This document shows, piece after piece, positions 21,342 to 30,261 of a DNA stretch of 64,000 bases; within the stretch, counting starts at the first letter, position 1; the number at the start of each line of letters is the position of its first letter. Under the pieces are notes generated by a model that worked only from the letters and a program-made list of their open reading frames with translations, searched no databases and was not told where the DNA came from. Made by a program: the position numbers and the translations under genes. The DNA lies in assembly GCF_000227115.2 (NCBI RefSeq), contig NC_016484.1, forward strand, positions 310,001-374,000, written 5' to 3'. The DNA is from Naumovozyma dairenensis CBS 421. Taxonomy: Eukaryota > Ascomycota > Saccharomycetes > Saccharomycetales > Saccharomycetaceae.

Positions 21342-21833
21342 TTATTCAGAACCTTTAGTATTCAAAATCAATGCAATAATCATCCCATATAAACCTAAAA
21401 CTTCAGAGAAAATAAGTATTAAAACAATCCCGACAAATAATCTAGGTTGATGCATAAATTTCCTTACACCAACGTCACCAACAATTCCAATAGCATACCC
21501 ACTACTCAAACAAGCAAATCCAACACAAAGACCACAACTTAAATGCATAAATCCATTAAATAAAGTATAATCTTGAGTTGGTGAAATATTCCCAGCAATC
21601 AAAACGGCCACAACTAGACCATAAATGGCCAAGATACCACTCATGACGACGGGAATCAAAGATTTCATTATCAATTCTGGTTTAAATGTACCAATACCGG
21701 AAATACCGATACCTGATTTGGCCGTACCAATGGCGGCACCCACGTTAGATAGAATCATGGCTGCTGCACAGCCGGCAAAGCCAAAAAATGGGGCATATAA
21801 TGGTGCGTATTGGTTCACTTCTGTTGATGACAT
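21342..21833 (-). CDS. VMA11: V-ATPase proteolipid subunit c'
   Basis: A 163-residue, four-helix proteolipid (164 in S. cerevisiae), orthologue of YPL234C. It is part of the membrane rotor that carries protons into the vacuole. Four hydrophobic segments are seen at about 12-35, 55-78, 95-118 and 132-157. Gly/Ala-rich packing is evident in [20 protein letters not shown]. The proton-carrying Glu lies in the fourth helix, [20 protein letters not shown]. Assignment as c' and not c rests on position next to RVB2 and NSL1 and on the N-terminus [19 protein letters not shown]; the paralogue Vma3 is similar. Confidence 0.93.
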   Translation of the reverse strand: MSSTEVNQYAPLYAPFFGFAGCAAAMILSNVGAAIGTAKSGIGISGIGTFKPELIMKSLIPVVMSGILAIYGLVVAVLIAGNISPTQDYTLFNGFMHLSCGLCVGFACLSSGYAIGIVGDVGVRKFMHQPRLFVGIVLILIFSEVLGLYGMIIALILNTKGSE

Positions 21834-22099
21834 AGTAAAAATAGAATTCCAATGTATATGAATATGAGCGTTTGGTCTTCTTTTCTAGTGCCTTATCCTT
21901 GCGTTTTCCCTGTTTATGTCCATCAAGGCTGTTTTCAAATTTAAAGTGTATAATGCTGCTGCATCGTTCATTTTTCAAATTTTTTAAAGGTGAAAGAGCG
22001 ACAAGAGCACTTATTGGTATTTAAAAAAAAAATTGATGGCAAAATAAACAAAAGTAACGAGAAGGAATGATCAAACGTAGCAAAAAAAGAGAGTGAAGC
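21834..22099. promoter_or_regulatory. VMA11 / NSL1 divergent region
   Basis: A 266-bp region holding both promoters; no distinct site recognised. Confidence 0.35.
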
Positions 22100-22771
22100 A
22101 TGTCGTTTGCCTATCCTGATAGATTAGATATTACTGTAGCCCAATTGAAAGGCATCTATGAACAATTACAAGAGGTATTTAATGATCGACTAGACCTTGT
22201 ATTACCTGAGGAACAATTTGAACCAAATGATCCCATGAGAAGAGAAGTACAAGTCAATGTACAAAATTTCGTAAATGATGTTATGGATATGGCTATCAAG
22301 TCTTTACGTGTAATTGATGTTGATGATGGAGTTGAAGAGGAAGATACTATGGGTATTAAGGAATTGTTGAAAGAATCAGAGAAGAAGAATGTTGAACCAT
22401 TTGATTTAGAACTTAATGAAAAAGTGAGACAAGCTTACCAAGAATGGGAAGATCAAACTGTTAAAGTTGCTCAGCTGAGAGAGAATGGTCCCCGAAAAGT
22501 CAATGAACTTTATATGTCTGAAGCATCGACATACCTGAATAAATTAGATTCAAGAATTGATGACTTGTCAAAAGAAATCACACTTGATGACAAAACCCCT
22601 CAATATAAGGATGACGACGAAGATTATAAAACTATAAGGAACATACATGAAGCAACTTCGACTTATCATGAAAGTTTACAAAATCTCTATGATACTGAAC
22701 AAAGAATACCAGAAATTAGATCCAATATTGACAAATTGAAACATTTAGTGGCATATTTGGAGAAGGATTGA
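22100..22771 (+). CDS. NSL1: Nsl1, kinetochore MIND complex subunit
   Basis: A 223-residue protein (216 in S. cerevisiae), orthologue of YPL233W. Nsl1 with Mtw1, Nnf1 and Dsn1 links the inner kinetochore to Ndc80. The protein is almost wholly helical and acidic. The N-terminal part carries the conserved LKGIYEQLQEVFNDRLDLVL, followed by a helix with VNVQNFVNDVMDMAI. Two coiled-coil stretches occupy about 100-160 and 190-220 (LYDTEQRIPEIRSNIDKLKH). The ATG at 22100 is the first in frame. Confidence 0.93.
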   Translation: MSFAYPDRLDITVAQLKGIYEQLQEVFNDRLDLVLPEEQFEPNDPMRREVQVNVQNFVNDVMDMAIKSLRVIDVDDGVEEEDTMGIKELLKESEKKNVEPFDLELNEKVRQAYQEWEDQTVKVAQLRENGPRKVNELYMSEASTYLNKLDSRIDDLSKEITLDDKTPQYKDDDEDYKTIRNIHEATSTYHESLQNLYDTEQRIPEIRSNIDKLKHLVAYLEKD

Positions 22772-23553
22772 TCCTTTTGTGTTCTGCTTCCAAACTACGC
22801 GTTGTTTTCATCACGTTCTCTGAAAATACTATATCTCGTAGATATAGATGTTAGCCTATTCAGGACGATGTATTGAATTCTTATGGATTTTCAACTAAGG
22901 AATGAAGGATTAGATGCCTAAGTCACGTAGGTGCTTCGATCAGTAAAAATTGTAACGCGAAACGTCTGTATTATCTTCAGTAGTACATACAAATATCTGT
23001 AACATTATTATCATTAATATTCGTGTGCTATCTAATTAAATTTTGAAAGGGAAAAGAAAAAAAACAATGCACGGCACATTTTTTGTTATGTTTTAAATGT
23101 TATGGCATATTTCTTCTTCAAGCGGTTAAAGCTGATCCGAAGTCGACCACGAATGTATACCGTAACTTTTAAATTAGTATAAACGGAAGGATATATAATA
23201 AAAGAAATTATTTAATATGTAATATATAAAAGTTGTGTTCTATAATCGATACTACATATCAGCAATCAGATTGACCGCGTCTACAATCATATGCGTCGAA
23301 GTCGAATTCCGAAATATTTTTGCCTAAGAAACTATGAAACTTCATATCTGTTATCGAATAAAAGAGGAAAAAGTTGAAATAGATTGGACTGAGTATCTTG
23401 CATCTTGTTTTTAAAAATGTATTAACAGAGGGGTGTGGGGATAATGCAAAGTCCATTTTTCAAGATAGTGATAATGATAATATATAACCATAATTTACTG
23501 AATACAAATAAAAAACGAAATAAGATGTGAAAAGATCAAGGATTTTAACATCC
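22772..23553. other. Intergenic region downstream of NSL1
   Basis: A 782-bp region. SSO1 would follow here in S. cerevisiae, in plus orientation; it does not. A 65-codon ORF at 23259-23456 (-) has no recognisable similarity. Nothing else seen. Confidence 0.35.
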
Positions 23554-24166
23554 TTAATTATCATTCTTTTTCTGATACTGATGATAATAAACCCTCTTCT
23601 GCGGAATCTGACATATTTTCGATATCATGTAACTTATAGAATTCTTTATGTGGATGAATAATAAAGGATTGATTAAACATCCAATAATCACCATAAAAGA
23701 GAAAATGTTTAAATGAACGAAAGCCACAAACATCCAAAGCTTGTAGTCCTTCTTGAATGTTTCCTCGTTTAACATCGTAATCAAAGTTAAAACGATACCG
23801 AATATACTTAAAAGAAAAACAATAGCTGATATAATAATAGCAAACAATTGTGTTTTGAAATAACGCTTCGGGTTTGCCTTAGCTTTCTTGCATCGTTTAC
23901 AACCTTCTTTAGTACATCTCTTGGGGAAAATGTCGCCAGTGACCACACCAACAATCAATGAAATAAATAAAATGCATAATCCTACGACTTGAGAATTATG
24001 GAAAGCATATTTTTCATTTCACTGCTGTCACCCCTTTCTAAATAGACTACTTTCAAAATTCTAACGATCCAGTAATAATAAATATATGACATGAACAGCT
24101 TACCAGCTGTAGTTCCTTCATCTTTTTCCTTATCAGAAGATGGCTTTTATCTTCTTTAATTTCCAT
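23554..24166 (-). pseudogene. Unrecognised multi-pass membrane protein gene, apparently broken by two frameshifts
   Basis: The 3' part (to 23554) is open for about 150 codons but has no ATG. Upstream, coding-like sequence continues in other frames. From ATG 24166: MEIKEDKS; after a shift near 24140: PSSDKEKDEGTTAGKLF, MSYIYYYWIVRILKVVYLER; after a shift near 24020: NEKYAFHNSQVVGLCILFIS and on. Joined, it would be about 200 residues with three or four hydrophobic segments, a Cys cluster (CTKEGCKRCKK) on a basic loop, and a hydrophilic tail. I know no family for it. An intron is an alternative explanation for the missing ATG, but I find no TACTAAC. It lies beside SSO1 in the rearranged block with two other small membrane protein genes. 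Confidence 0.5.
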
Positions 24167-24875
24167 TATGTTGCTTAGTTTTAGTTTACTTTAGTTTTAT
24201 TTAGTGCAATACTAATCCGCTTGTACTTGTTATTAAAAAGCGAAAGTATTAAATTATTATTCATTGATATTTAGTTGTTTGTTCTTTGAATCTTCTCGTT
24301 GCAGCTTTTTGTTTCCTCCTTCGTCTTCTCGAAGTGTTCCCTTCGAAGCCGTACGTAGCTAGTTAGTTTGTTCCTTTAGTCGCGCTGCGCAGTCATATGG
24401 ACGTGGCTCTCTGTAAATGTTGTCACAATTCTATAGAAAAGTGATGTTTAAAGGGATTACAATAATATATACATATTAGATTAGTGAATATAACTAATAG
24501 GAACTTCTGCCTTTCTTGGAGGTGGGGGGTTAATCTTCTTCTGTCTTGAGATTTAACTTCATGTACTTTCGATGCGATAGGCATGGGCAATTCGAGATAT
24601 CTCTGTGTCATATATTTCTTATGAAGCATTCTATGGCTTAGACATGTCGTATGATAATAAATTAATAATATATTCTAGTCTGTAGTAGTTTTTAAGGAAG
24701 ATCTTCTAGAAATGTGATTTATTCTAAAGTTAGAAGCAAATACTTTGAAGATTAAAAAGAAATTATACATATATAGCGAGAGGAAATGGGGGAAAAAACC
24801 AGATAAAAACACAATGATGGAATGTATGCACAAATTTTGATTATTTTTTATATTTTCTTTATCTTTTGAAATGCT
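24167..24875. other. Intergenic region between membrane-protein relic and SSO1
   Basis: A 709-bp region downstream of SSO1. Contains a 68-codon ORF at 24423-24629 (-) with no recognisable similarity and a short CTTCGAAG inverted repeat pair near 24330-24350. No gene called. Confidence 0.35.
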
Positions 24876-25775
24876 TTAACGGTTGACAACAACAGATGGT
24901 ACTACCACAACCACTACTACAACTGCTACAATTAAGGCACAAATAATATAGCACCTTATTTTATTTTTTCTAGCTGTTCTTGCACTTTTCACTGCTTTAG
25001 TTGTATGACCAATCCCTTGTTCTACATCTTCTTGAGCTGCTTCAACATTTTGATCTATAGTCTCTATAACTTCTTGTTGTTCCAGAACTAATTGTTCCAT
25101 GTCATTAAATAATTGATTCAATTCAGCCATTGATTTTTCCAATTTTAATAATTCTTGATGTCTTGTTTGAACTTCATCTAATGCAGTCTTTGCTTCTCCA
25201 CGTCTATTTGCATTCAAAAGAGCTTGAGAAAAGATTTGTTGACCCCCAACATCATTTATCGCATTTTCCACTTCTTCCGCCGTTGCGTCTGGTTGAACAA
25301 TTTTATATTGTCTCATTGCTTGTTGTTTATTTTCATCTTTATAATTAGAGTCTATAATTCTATAATCTTGAATTAATTTTAAGAATTTTTGTCTTGAATT
25401 TTCAGCTTGAGTTTGTTTATTTATATCATTTAATCCTAATCTTTGACTGTTTTTAATTTCATCTTTTAATTGATATTGTAAATCAGATGCTTGAGAGACT
25501 AAATTATCTAATTCATTTCTCATATTTATAGAATTATCCCCATTGACTTCTATTAAAAGATTATTATGGTAACGATCAATTTGGTTTATTAATGATTCGT
25601 ATGTATTTAATTTTTGATTGATATGGTTTATCGTGTTCATAAATGTGATGAAATCTGAAGAAGAAGAATGATCCTGGGTATTACTACTAGTTATATTGTT
25701 GTTATTGTTCATTTCGAAACTTTCTTCATCATAAGGATTAGAATCATCTCTGAATGGATCATTATTATAGCTCAT
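24876..25775 (-). CDS. SSO1: Sso1/Sso2-type plasma membrane syntaxin (Qa-SNARE)
   Basis: A 299-residue t-SNARE, orthologue of YPL232W or its duplicate Sso2. With Sec9 and Snc1/2 it drives fusion of secretory vesicles at the plasma membrane. The N-terminus is Asn-rich (EMNNNNNITSSNTQDH). A three-helix Habc domain spans about 38-165. The SNARE motif runs about 195-250 with the zero-layer Gln in LFNDMEQLVLEQQEVIETID. The C-terminal anchor is CYIICALIVAVVVVVVVVPS, followed by VVVNR. Its neighbours in S. cerevisiae, NSL1 and FAS2, flank it here too, but SSO1 is on the opposite strand, so a local inversion has occurred. The ATG at 25775 is clear. Confidence 0.93.
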   Translation of the reverse strand: MSYNNDPFRDDSNPYDEESFEMNNNNNITSSNTQDHSSSSDFITFMNTINHINQKLNTYESLINQIDRYHNNLLIEVNGDNSINMRNELDNLVSQASDLQYQLKDEIKNSQRLGLNDINKQTQAENSRQKFLKLIQDYRIIDSNYKDENKQQAMRQYKIVQPDATAEEVENAINDVGGQQIFSQALLNANRRGEAKTALDEVQTRHQELLKLEKSMAELNQLFNDMEQLVLEQQEVIETIDQNVEAAQEDVEQGIGHTTKAVKSARTARKNKIRCYIICALIVAVVVVVVVVPSVVVNR

Positions 25776-26248
25776 GTTTTTTTGTGTATTTTATTATCGA
25801 ATGGGATTTTGTGTGTCTTGGTATTGGCTGTTGCTTGTGATCCGATATATATTTTTTGAGGTTACTAAAGTACTACTTTCTCGATACTCTTTTTTATGGT
25901 TCTGGGTATTATTACAATAATCCTTGATAATCTAACTCACAAAAAGAAAACAAAATTGGTTTCTTAATTTATACTTATATGAAGCTGTCAAGATCAAGAC
26001 GACTTCACGACTTCACGACTTCACTTCATTCACTGGGACTGTTTCACTTTATAGATCTAAATACATGATTTTTCAAGAAGAAATTGACAAATGCTGGTTA
26101 TTTTGTGCAACTTACTGAGAAACGGCCGCAGGACGGAGAATGTTCCACAAAACGAAACGAAAAAGAGACAGACAGACAGAGTTTTTGTGCGGCGGTGATC
26201 GATCGAACAATTATTTTCCGTTTTGAAAAGAAAGGAAAAAGGCGACTG

Positions 26249-26291
26249 ACGCGTCAAAAATAGAAAACAAACGCGTCAAAATAGAAAACAG
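26249..26291. promoter_or_regulatory. Tandem duplication carrying two ACGCGT (MCB) sites
   Basis: ACGCGTCAAAAATAGAAAAC at 26249-26268 is followed at 26271 by ACGCGTCAAAATAGAAAAC, differing by one A. Each unit holds ACGCGT, the core bound by MBF (Mbp1-Swi6) in G1/S genes of yeasts. The pair is about 475 bp upstream of the SSO1 start. Confidence 0.6.
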
Positions 26292-26329
26292 CAATTGTTG
26301 ACACGTCTCCAATATGACCTTACGGACGT

Positions 26330-26355
26330 ACATTACGTTATGCATAACGTAATGT
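26330..26355. other. 26-bp perfect palindrome
   Basis: The sequence reads identically on both strands over 26 bp, centred on ATGCAT, with TTACGT and ACGTAA in its arms (centre between 26342 and 26343). It could be a paired bZIP-type site or a cruciform-forming element. Confidence 0.8.
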
Positions 26356-26494
26356 GAGTTATGTAACCCATACAGGATTCCTGGTTGTCTCGGTCTCGTC
26401 TGAGTGCGACGTCTTTGTCAGTTGTCTAACTTGCATGTACGTAGTATAGGAATCGGAACAAGATTCACCCAGGGAAGTAATATCTCCTTCTCAA

Positions 26495-26610
26495 GTCTAT
26501 AAACCTAGGTATAGTTTAGAGCAACTAAATAAACCTTCACCTCATACTTTGAAATAATTCCAGCAAAGTCTTCATCATTTGGAAACACAAGGGGGTCCAT
26601 ATGGTTATCT
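26495..26610 (-). mobile_element. Ty1-like relic B (short gag fragment)
   Basis: Diverged copy of part of relic C. Shared blocks with 29060-29300 include TATAaACCTAgGTA (one end), ATACTTTGAAA-AAT and GGGGGTC; about 100 bp present in C is absent here. Identity is about 70 percent by eye over the alignable parts. No open frame survives. Confidence 0.45.
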
Positions 26611-27088
26611 TATCTTAGCTCATCTACCTAAATAGAATATAGAATATAGAGCATATATGAAGATTGTGCTAAAAAAATAAGATTGCACAACAGACCAAAA
26701 ATCTCCTTCTCTTAAGCATGTAACATATAAACATATGAATTACTTCAATTAGAGTAATTTTTTATGACGCTGTATCTTCCCAGTTGATAAATCATGACTG
26801 TTAAATCTTCTTTGAAATTCGTTATATAATGTGCAAGGGTTGGGTGGAAGATAGAAAATCCTGTGATCCCTGGCGTATGGAATATATTATCGTTATAGTT
26901 AAATTATATTGGAAAAAATGGTTCCAAGAAGTGAAAAAATTTATTTTAGTGTTTCAATATCAATGCGAAGAAAAAACAGAAACCATAAATGGCATCGCAT
27001 GTAGTTTTTTATTTCAGGTACTTTATCCTCCTATTACAAAGGCTAAGAAATAGATAGATAAATATATATATACAACAAAGACGTTACC

Positions 27089-27508
27089 ATGGGACTTACA
27101 AACACGAATAGCAAATCATCAGAGGCAGCAACCGGTACAAATCTTAACAAAACGGAGGTATCAAATCCTGAAGAACGTTCTGGTGTTGTTGCAACAACTG
27201 GACACAAACTCTGTGGGTTCCTTATAATCACTATCACAATGGGCTTTTATCAATGGATACTGATTCATTTTTTATTAGGAGAGGGATGTCACCCAAATCT
27301 GATACAAACCGTCATGATGATTATTACAGCAATAACCTATATCGTTAGAGGACTGATTTGTTTCATAGCTATATTTAATACCAAAATGCAGTGGGAAGAA
27401 TTTGTGACTTTATCGATTCCTTATTGGGCAATGGGGTTTCTGTCCCTTATAGTGGGGACTACTTTTATGCTTATTCAGGAGCAGGGTTATCCCAATAAGA
27501 AAAAATAA
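27089..27508 (+). CDS. Uncharacterised 139-residue multi-pass membrane protein
   Basis: An intact ORF from ATG 27089. Residues 1-38 are hydrophilic and Ser/Thr/Asn-rich (MGLTNTNSKSSEAATGTNLN). Three hydrophobic segments follow, at about 43-62 (LCGFLIITITMGFYQWILIH), 72-95 (TVMMIITAITYIVRGLICFI) and 106-129 (LSIPYWAMGFLSLIVGTTFM). The end is short and basic (YPNKKK). I do not recognise the family. The layout (polar N-terminus, three hydrophobic segments, short basic end) resembles the frameshifted gene 660 bp downstream, and the two may be distant paralogues, but the residue similarity I see is weak. It has no counterpart in the S. cerevisiae block. Confidence 0.65.
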   Translation: MGLTNTNSKSSEAATGTNLNKTEVSNPEERSGVVATTGHKLCGFLIITITMGFYQWILIHFLLGEGCHPNLIQTVMMIITAITYIVRGLICFIAIFNTKMQWEEFVTLSIPYWAMGFLSLIVGTTFMLIQEQGYPNKKK

Positions 27509-28167
27509 GTCAGGATTACTGACAAACATTAACTTTGTAATCTGGATCTCTCCGCTATATATTCTATCTTAATACAAAATACAAACACCAAAATTATAAA
27601 AATGTAAGTTGTAATTTACTTTTCTTTGTTAGTTAATAGTAATCTATTAGCCAGGTGCATGTACAGCAGGTGCGGTACGTATTTTATATAATAAGCAAAA
27701 ACCTTTAAAACAAATAAACCAACATCATCAGAAATTGACCATCATTTGTTTGCCACTCTTGACCTGTTTCTTCCTTCCACATTTCTTTAGGTAGCCTGTA
27801 ACTATTTGAAGAGGTCAAAAGCATTCATTCCTCTTATCTTTTTTAAAGGGAAACTCCGGCGACTTACAATTTAACGGCGCGTTTTTAGGGGAAACTGCGA
27901 CACATTCGAAACAACTACTCGGGAATATTTATGTGGTTTTTTGGTGTCATTCTTTTGTGAGCATCGATTGTCAGTAATCACACACAAAAGATTAATATAA
28001 AAATAAAATTGAGCTACCAACATGAAGTTACCTTTCTTCTCTTCTCAAATTAGAGGAAAATAAACAATACATATTTTGAACAGCATTTTTCTTCTTCACA
28101 AATTAAGGGAAAATAAACCAACACATTGTCTTTAAAAAATTATTTTCTGGGATTAATTTTTATTGAA
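27509..28167. other. Intergenic region between two membrane-protein genes
   Basis: A 659-bp region. It ends in two imperfect tandem copies of a roughly 40-bp unit (28032-28072 and 28087-28126; shared TTCTTC, CAAATTA, GGAAAATAAAC) in the probable leader of the next gene. Confidence 0.45.
28032..28126. repeat. Imperfect tandem duplication, about 40-bp units
   Basis: Unit 1 (28032-28072) and unit 2 (28087-28126) share TTCTTCTTC/CAAATTA/GGAAAATAAAC/ACAT in order, just upstream of the ATG at 28168. Confidence 0.6.
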
Positions 28168-28709
28168 ATGACCACTACATCACCAACCATTGAAGTACGA
28201 AAGTTGAATTTTGAAAAAGAGCATACTACTCTGGAACAAGAAATTGGGAGTTCGCAAGAAGGGAGGGAAAAGGCTAAAAAAAGGCATGGTTTGAGAATTA
28301 CGATTTTCGTTTGCAGAAAATAATTACTCTAGACGACAGAGAACAGGACATAGGGAGAAGAAAGCAAACTTTAAAGAAAAACCCACGTTTCGTGATGTTT
28401 CTCATTTCAATTTTGGCCATACTCTTAAGTAGCTTTGCTTTCTACTGGGCTGTAATTCTGAAGAAGAACCACGGCCCTGGCTACAGAGCATGTATATCAC
28501 TGGTCATGGCAAGTTTTGCAGGGATTCTTAGTGTCCTAGATTTTATCTTTTTCCTTCTAGGTTTAAAACAGACTCTGTACACTTTTTCCCACCTAAAAAC
28601 AAGCACAATCGCTTTTGGTATATGTGGTTTCATATCTTTGTGTTTTTCTGGATTCAAACAGTTTGAAGAAGTATTTATGGCAATATTGAAGAAATTTGGC
28701 TTAGAATAA
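28168..28709 (+). pseudogene. Uncharacterised membrane protein gene with a frameshift at an A7 run
   Basis: From ATG 28168 the frame gives MTTTSPTIEVRKLNFEKEHT and on to GREKAKK, then stops at 28323. A second frame, open from just before the same A7 run (28275-28281), continues as KAWFENYDFRLQKIITLDDR to a stop at 28709. Joined by one extra A, or by a -1 shift, the product is about 180 residues: a charged N-terminal half, then hydrophobic segments near 90-110, 118-140 and 150-166, ending FMAILKKFGLE. The run GCTAAAAAAAGG contains a heptamer, A AAA AAA, that fits the -1 slippage pattern. Choices are a decayed gene, programmed frameshifting, or a homopolymer base-count error. Family unknown; possibly related to the gene at 27089. 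Confidence 0.55.
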
Positions 28710-29059
28710 AAAATAATAAGTAAAATCTGACTAATTAGTGTTACAGTAATCAATAATTCAATTTTTATTTGTCATATTTTCTGTTAGATGTAATTTACTT
28801 CTTATATGGATTGATCTATAGATACCTTCAGGTGTATTATATACTTTACTTACTATTTATATGATAAAAGTACAAAGGATAGTAAGATGAAAAATATAAG
28901 GTTCTAGAATTCGAACCGTTCTCTGCAGTAGCTTCGATTTCAAAGGTAGTTCTTCGAAGAATGGGTGTGTCACATATACAGGTAATATAGTTTATTATGA
29001 TCCTTAGTATACTTGATGAGAGTACCACTTACTATGCTTCAGTTTATACTACCTCACCA

Positions 29060-29650
29060 TCAAATCTATATACCTAAGTACGATTTAGAAAAGTTTAATC
29101 AACCCCCACACTTTCTTTTCTTTTTTTCTTTTAATGTAGCTATTTTCAAAAATTAGTAGACATTAAACTGCTTGAATTATTTTTTGATTTCCTTATCCAG
29201 TACCGAATAATAAATAAAAAATCATATTATATACTTTGAAACAATGCCGATAAACTCTTTGTGCTGATTTAGCACTAGAGACACGGGGGTCTATTTGTTC
29301 ATTTACCTGAGAGTTATCAGAGTGATCTTGAGTGTTGTTGTTATTGGTCATAATGTTATTGATGATGTTGATGTTGTGTATTGATTATGTAATAGTTATT
29401 TAATAGTGTACGTGGTTAATTCGCTATATCTATTTATCGTTAGTTATTTTATCGTTCGTTTATGTACATATTCAAGGAGAGTCTTTCTATCTTCTATCTT
29501 ATTACAATATCCACTTATATATTCCACACCGCGGTCCAAAGGGTTGATTTGGGCTACATATATTCACTCACACACTCTTCAATTAGAAACAGAAAGCAGG
29601 ACCAATGCTGCTTTCTCTTTCTCTCTCAGTAATCCTTTTAAAGAGACAAG
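29060..29650 (-). mobile_element. Ty1-like retrotransposon relic C (LTR plus gag start)
   Basis: Best preserved of the three relics. On the minus strand the LTR part has GGAATATATAAG (a TATA element), then CTCCTTGAATATGTA and ATAAACGAACGATAAAATAAC. A gag ATG follows inside the LTR, giving MTNNNNTQDHSDNSQ across the LTR end at CTCTCA (29308), then VNEQIDPRVSSAKSAQ before the frame decays. An ATG placed inside the LTR and an LTR end in CTCA are features of Ty1/Ty2. I see no primer-binding site typical of Ty1 (TGGTAGCG), no TGTTG start, and no pol sequence. The right boundary is uncertain. Confidence 0.65.
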
Positions 29651-30045
29651 ATCCTATAGTTCAAACCTGCTTATAAAGTAAATTAGGTGACATGGTTAAA
29701 TCTTTTCTGTACCATTAATCCTAGTAGAGAATACAAAATCAAACAAGAGCAATTTTAGACTCTATAAATTATTGGAATTATCGTGTAATAGAAAAAAAGG
29801 AATTTAGAGAAGATATCTACTGTCCAGACTAGCGTTTACCTCTTGAAACAAACCGCGTATTATCATTGACATTTTCCAAACATACTGGACAAGGATACTT
29901 TAAAAAAAAAGCAAAATTAGTGAATTATGATACCAATTATCCAAGCCCTTTCCGTCCTCTCCGTCGTGTTTAACACTTGGTTAGTGTCTGTCCTCTCGTA
30001 ACGACGCTCTTTAGAATATTCTTTTTTCCAACAAAAAACTGTAAC

Positions 30046-30055
30046 ATTTCACATG
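30046..30055. promoter_or_regulatory. FAS2: UAS-INO (Ino2-Ino4) site of FAS2
   Basis: ATTTCACATG, an exact complement of the consensus CATGTGAAAT, lies 207 bp upstream of the FAS2 ATG. Ino2-Ino4 control of fatty acid synthase genes is established in S. cerevisiae. Confidence 0.8.
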
Positions 30056-30261
30056 CGCCAACTCGGACTATCCGGAAGCTCGAGAAATCAACAATATCGT
30101 TGTTGGCAACATCTCTTGACGACGTTGGAAAGAAGTTATTTAAAGAATACTCGCAACTGTTTGACTATAAAACAATTATACTTCCTGGTTCGCAGATCAT
30201 TTTTAAATACAGGATAAAGGGCTGAAGCAAAAAAAACCCTATAACGAAAAACGCATTCACA

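Larger units (their letters stand above)
25776..27088. promoter_or_regulatory. SSO1 upstream region
   Basis: A 1.3-kb region. It holds a tandem pair of MCB-type sites (26249-26291), a 26-bp perfect palindrome (26330-26355) and a retroelement relic (about 26495-26610), each annotated separately. A 74-codon ORF at 26829-27053 (+) has no recognisable similarity. Confidence 0.5.
28710..30261. promoter_or_regulatory. FAS2 upstream region with retroelement relic
   Basis: A 1.55-kb region: Ty1-like relic C at about 29060-29650, then about 600 bp of FAS2 promoter with a UAS-INO site at 30046-30055. No gene seen. Confidence 0.5.

Noticed and set aside
23280..23330. TTCCGAAA core resembling centromere element CDEIII
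   Set aside because: The flanking bases do not match CDEIII, and no CDEI or AT-rich CDEII lies at the right distance.
28895..28940. A B-box-like sequence GGTTCGAATTC on the minus strand, suggesting a tRNA gene
   Set aside because: The last two bases do not fit the B-box, no A-box or cloverleaf stems can be drawn upstream, and there is no T run after it.
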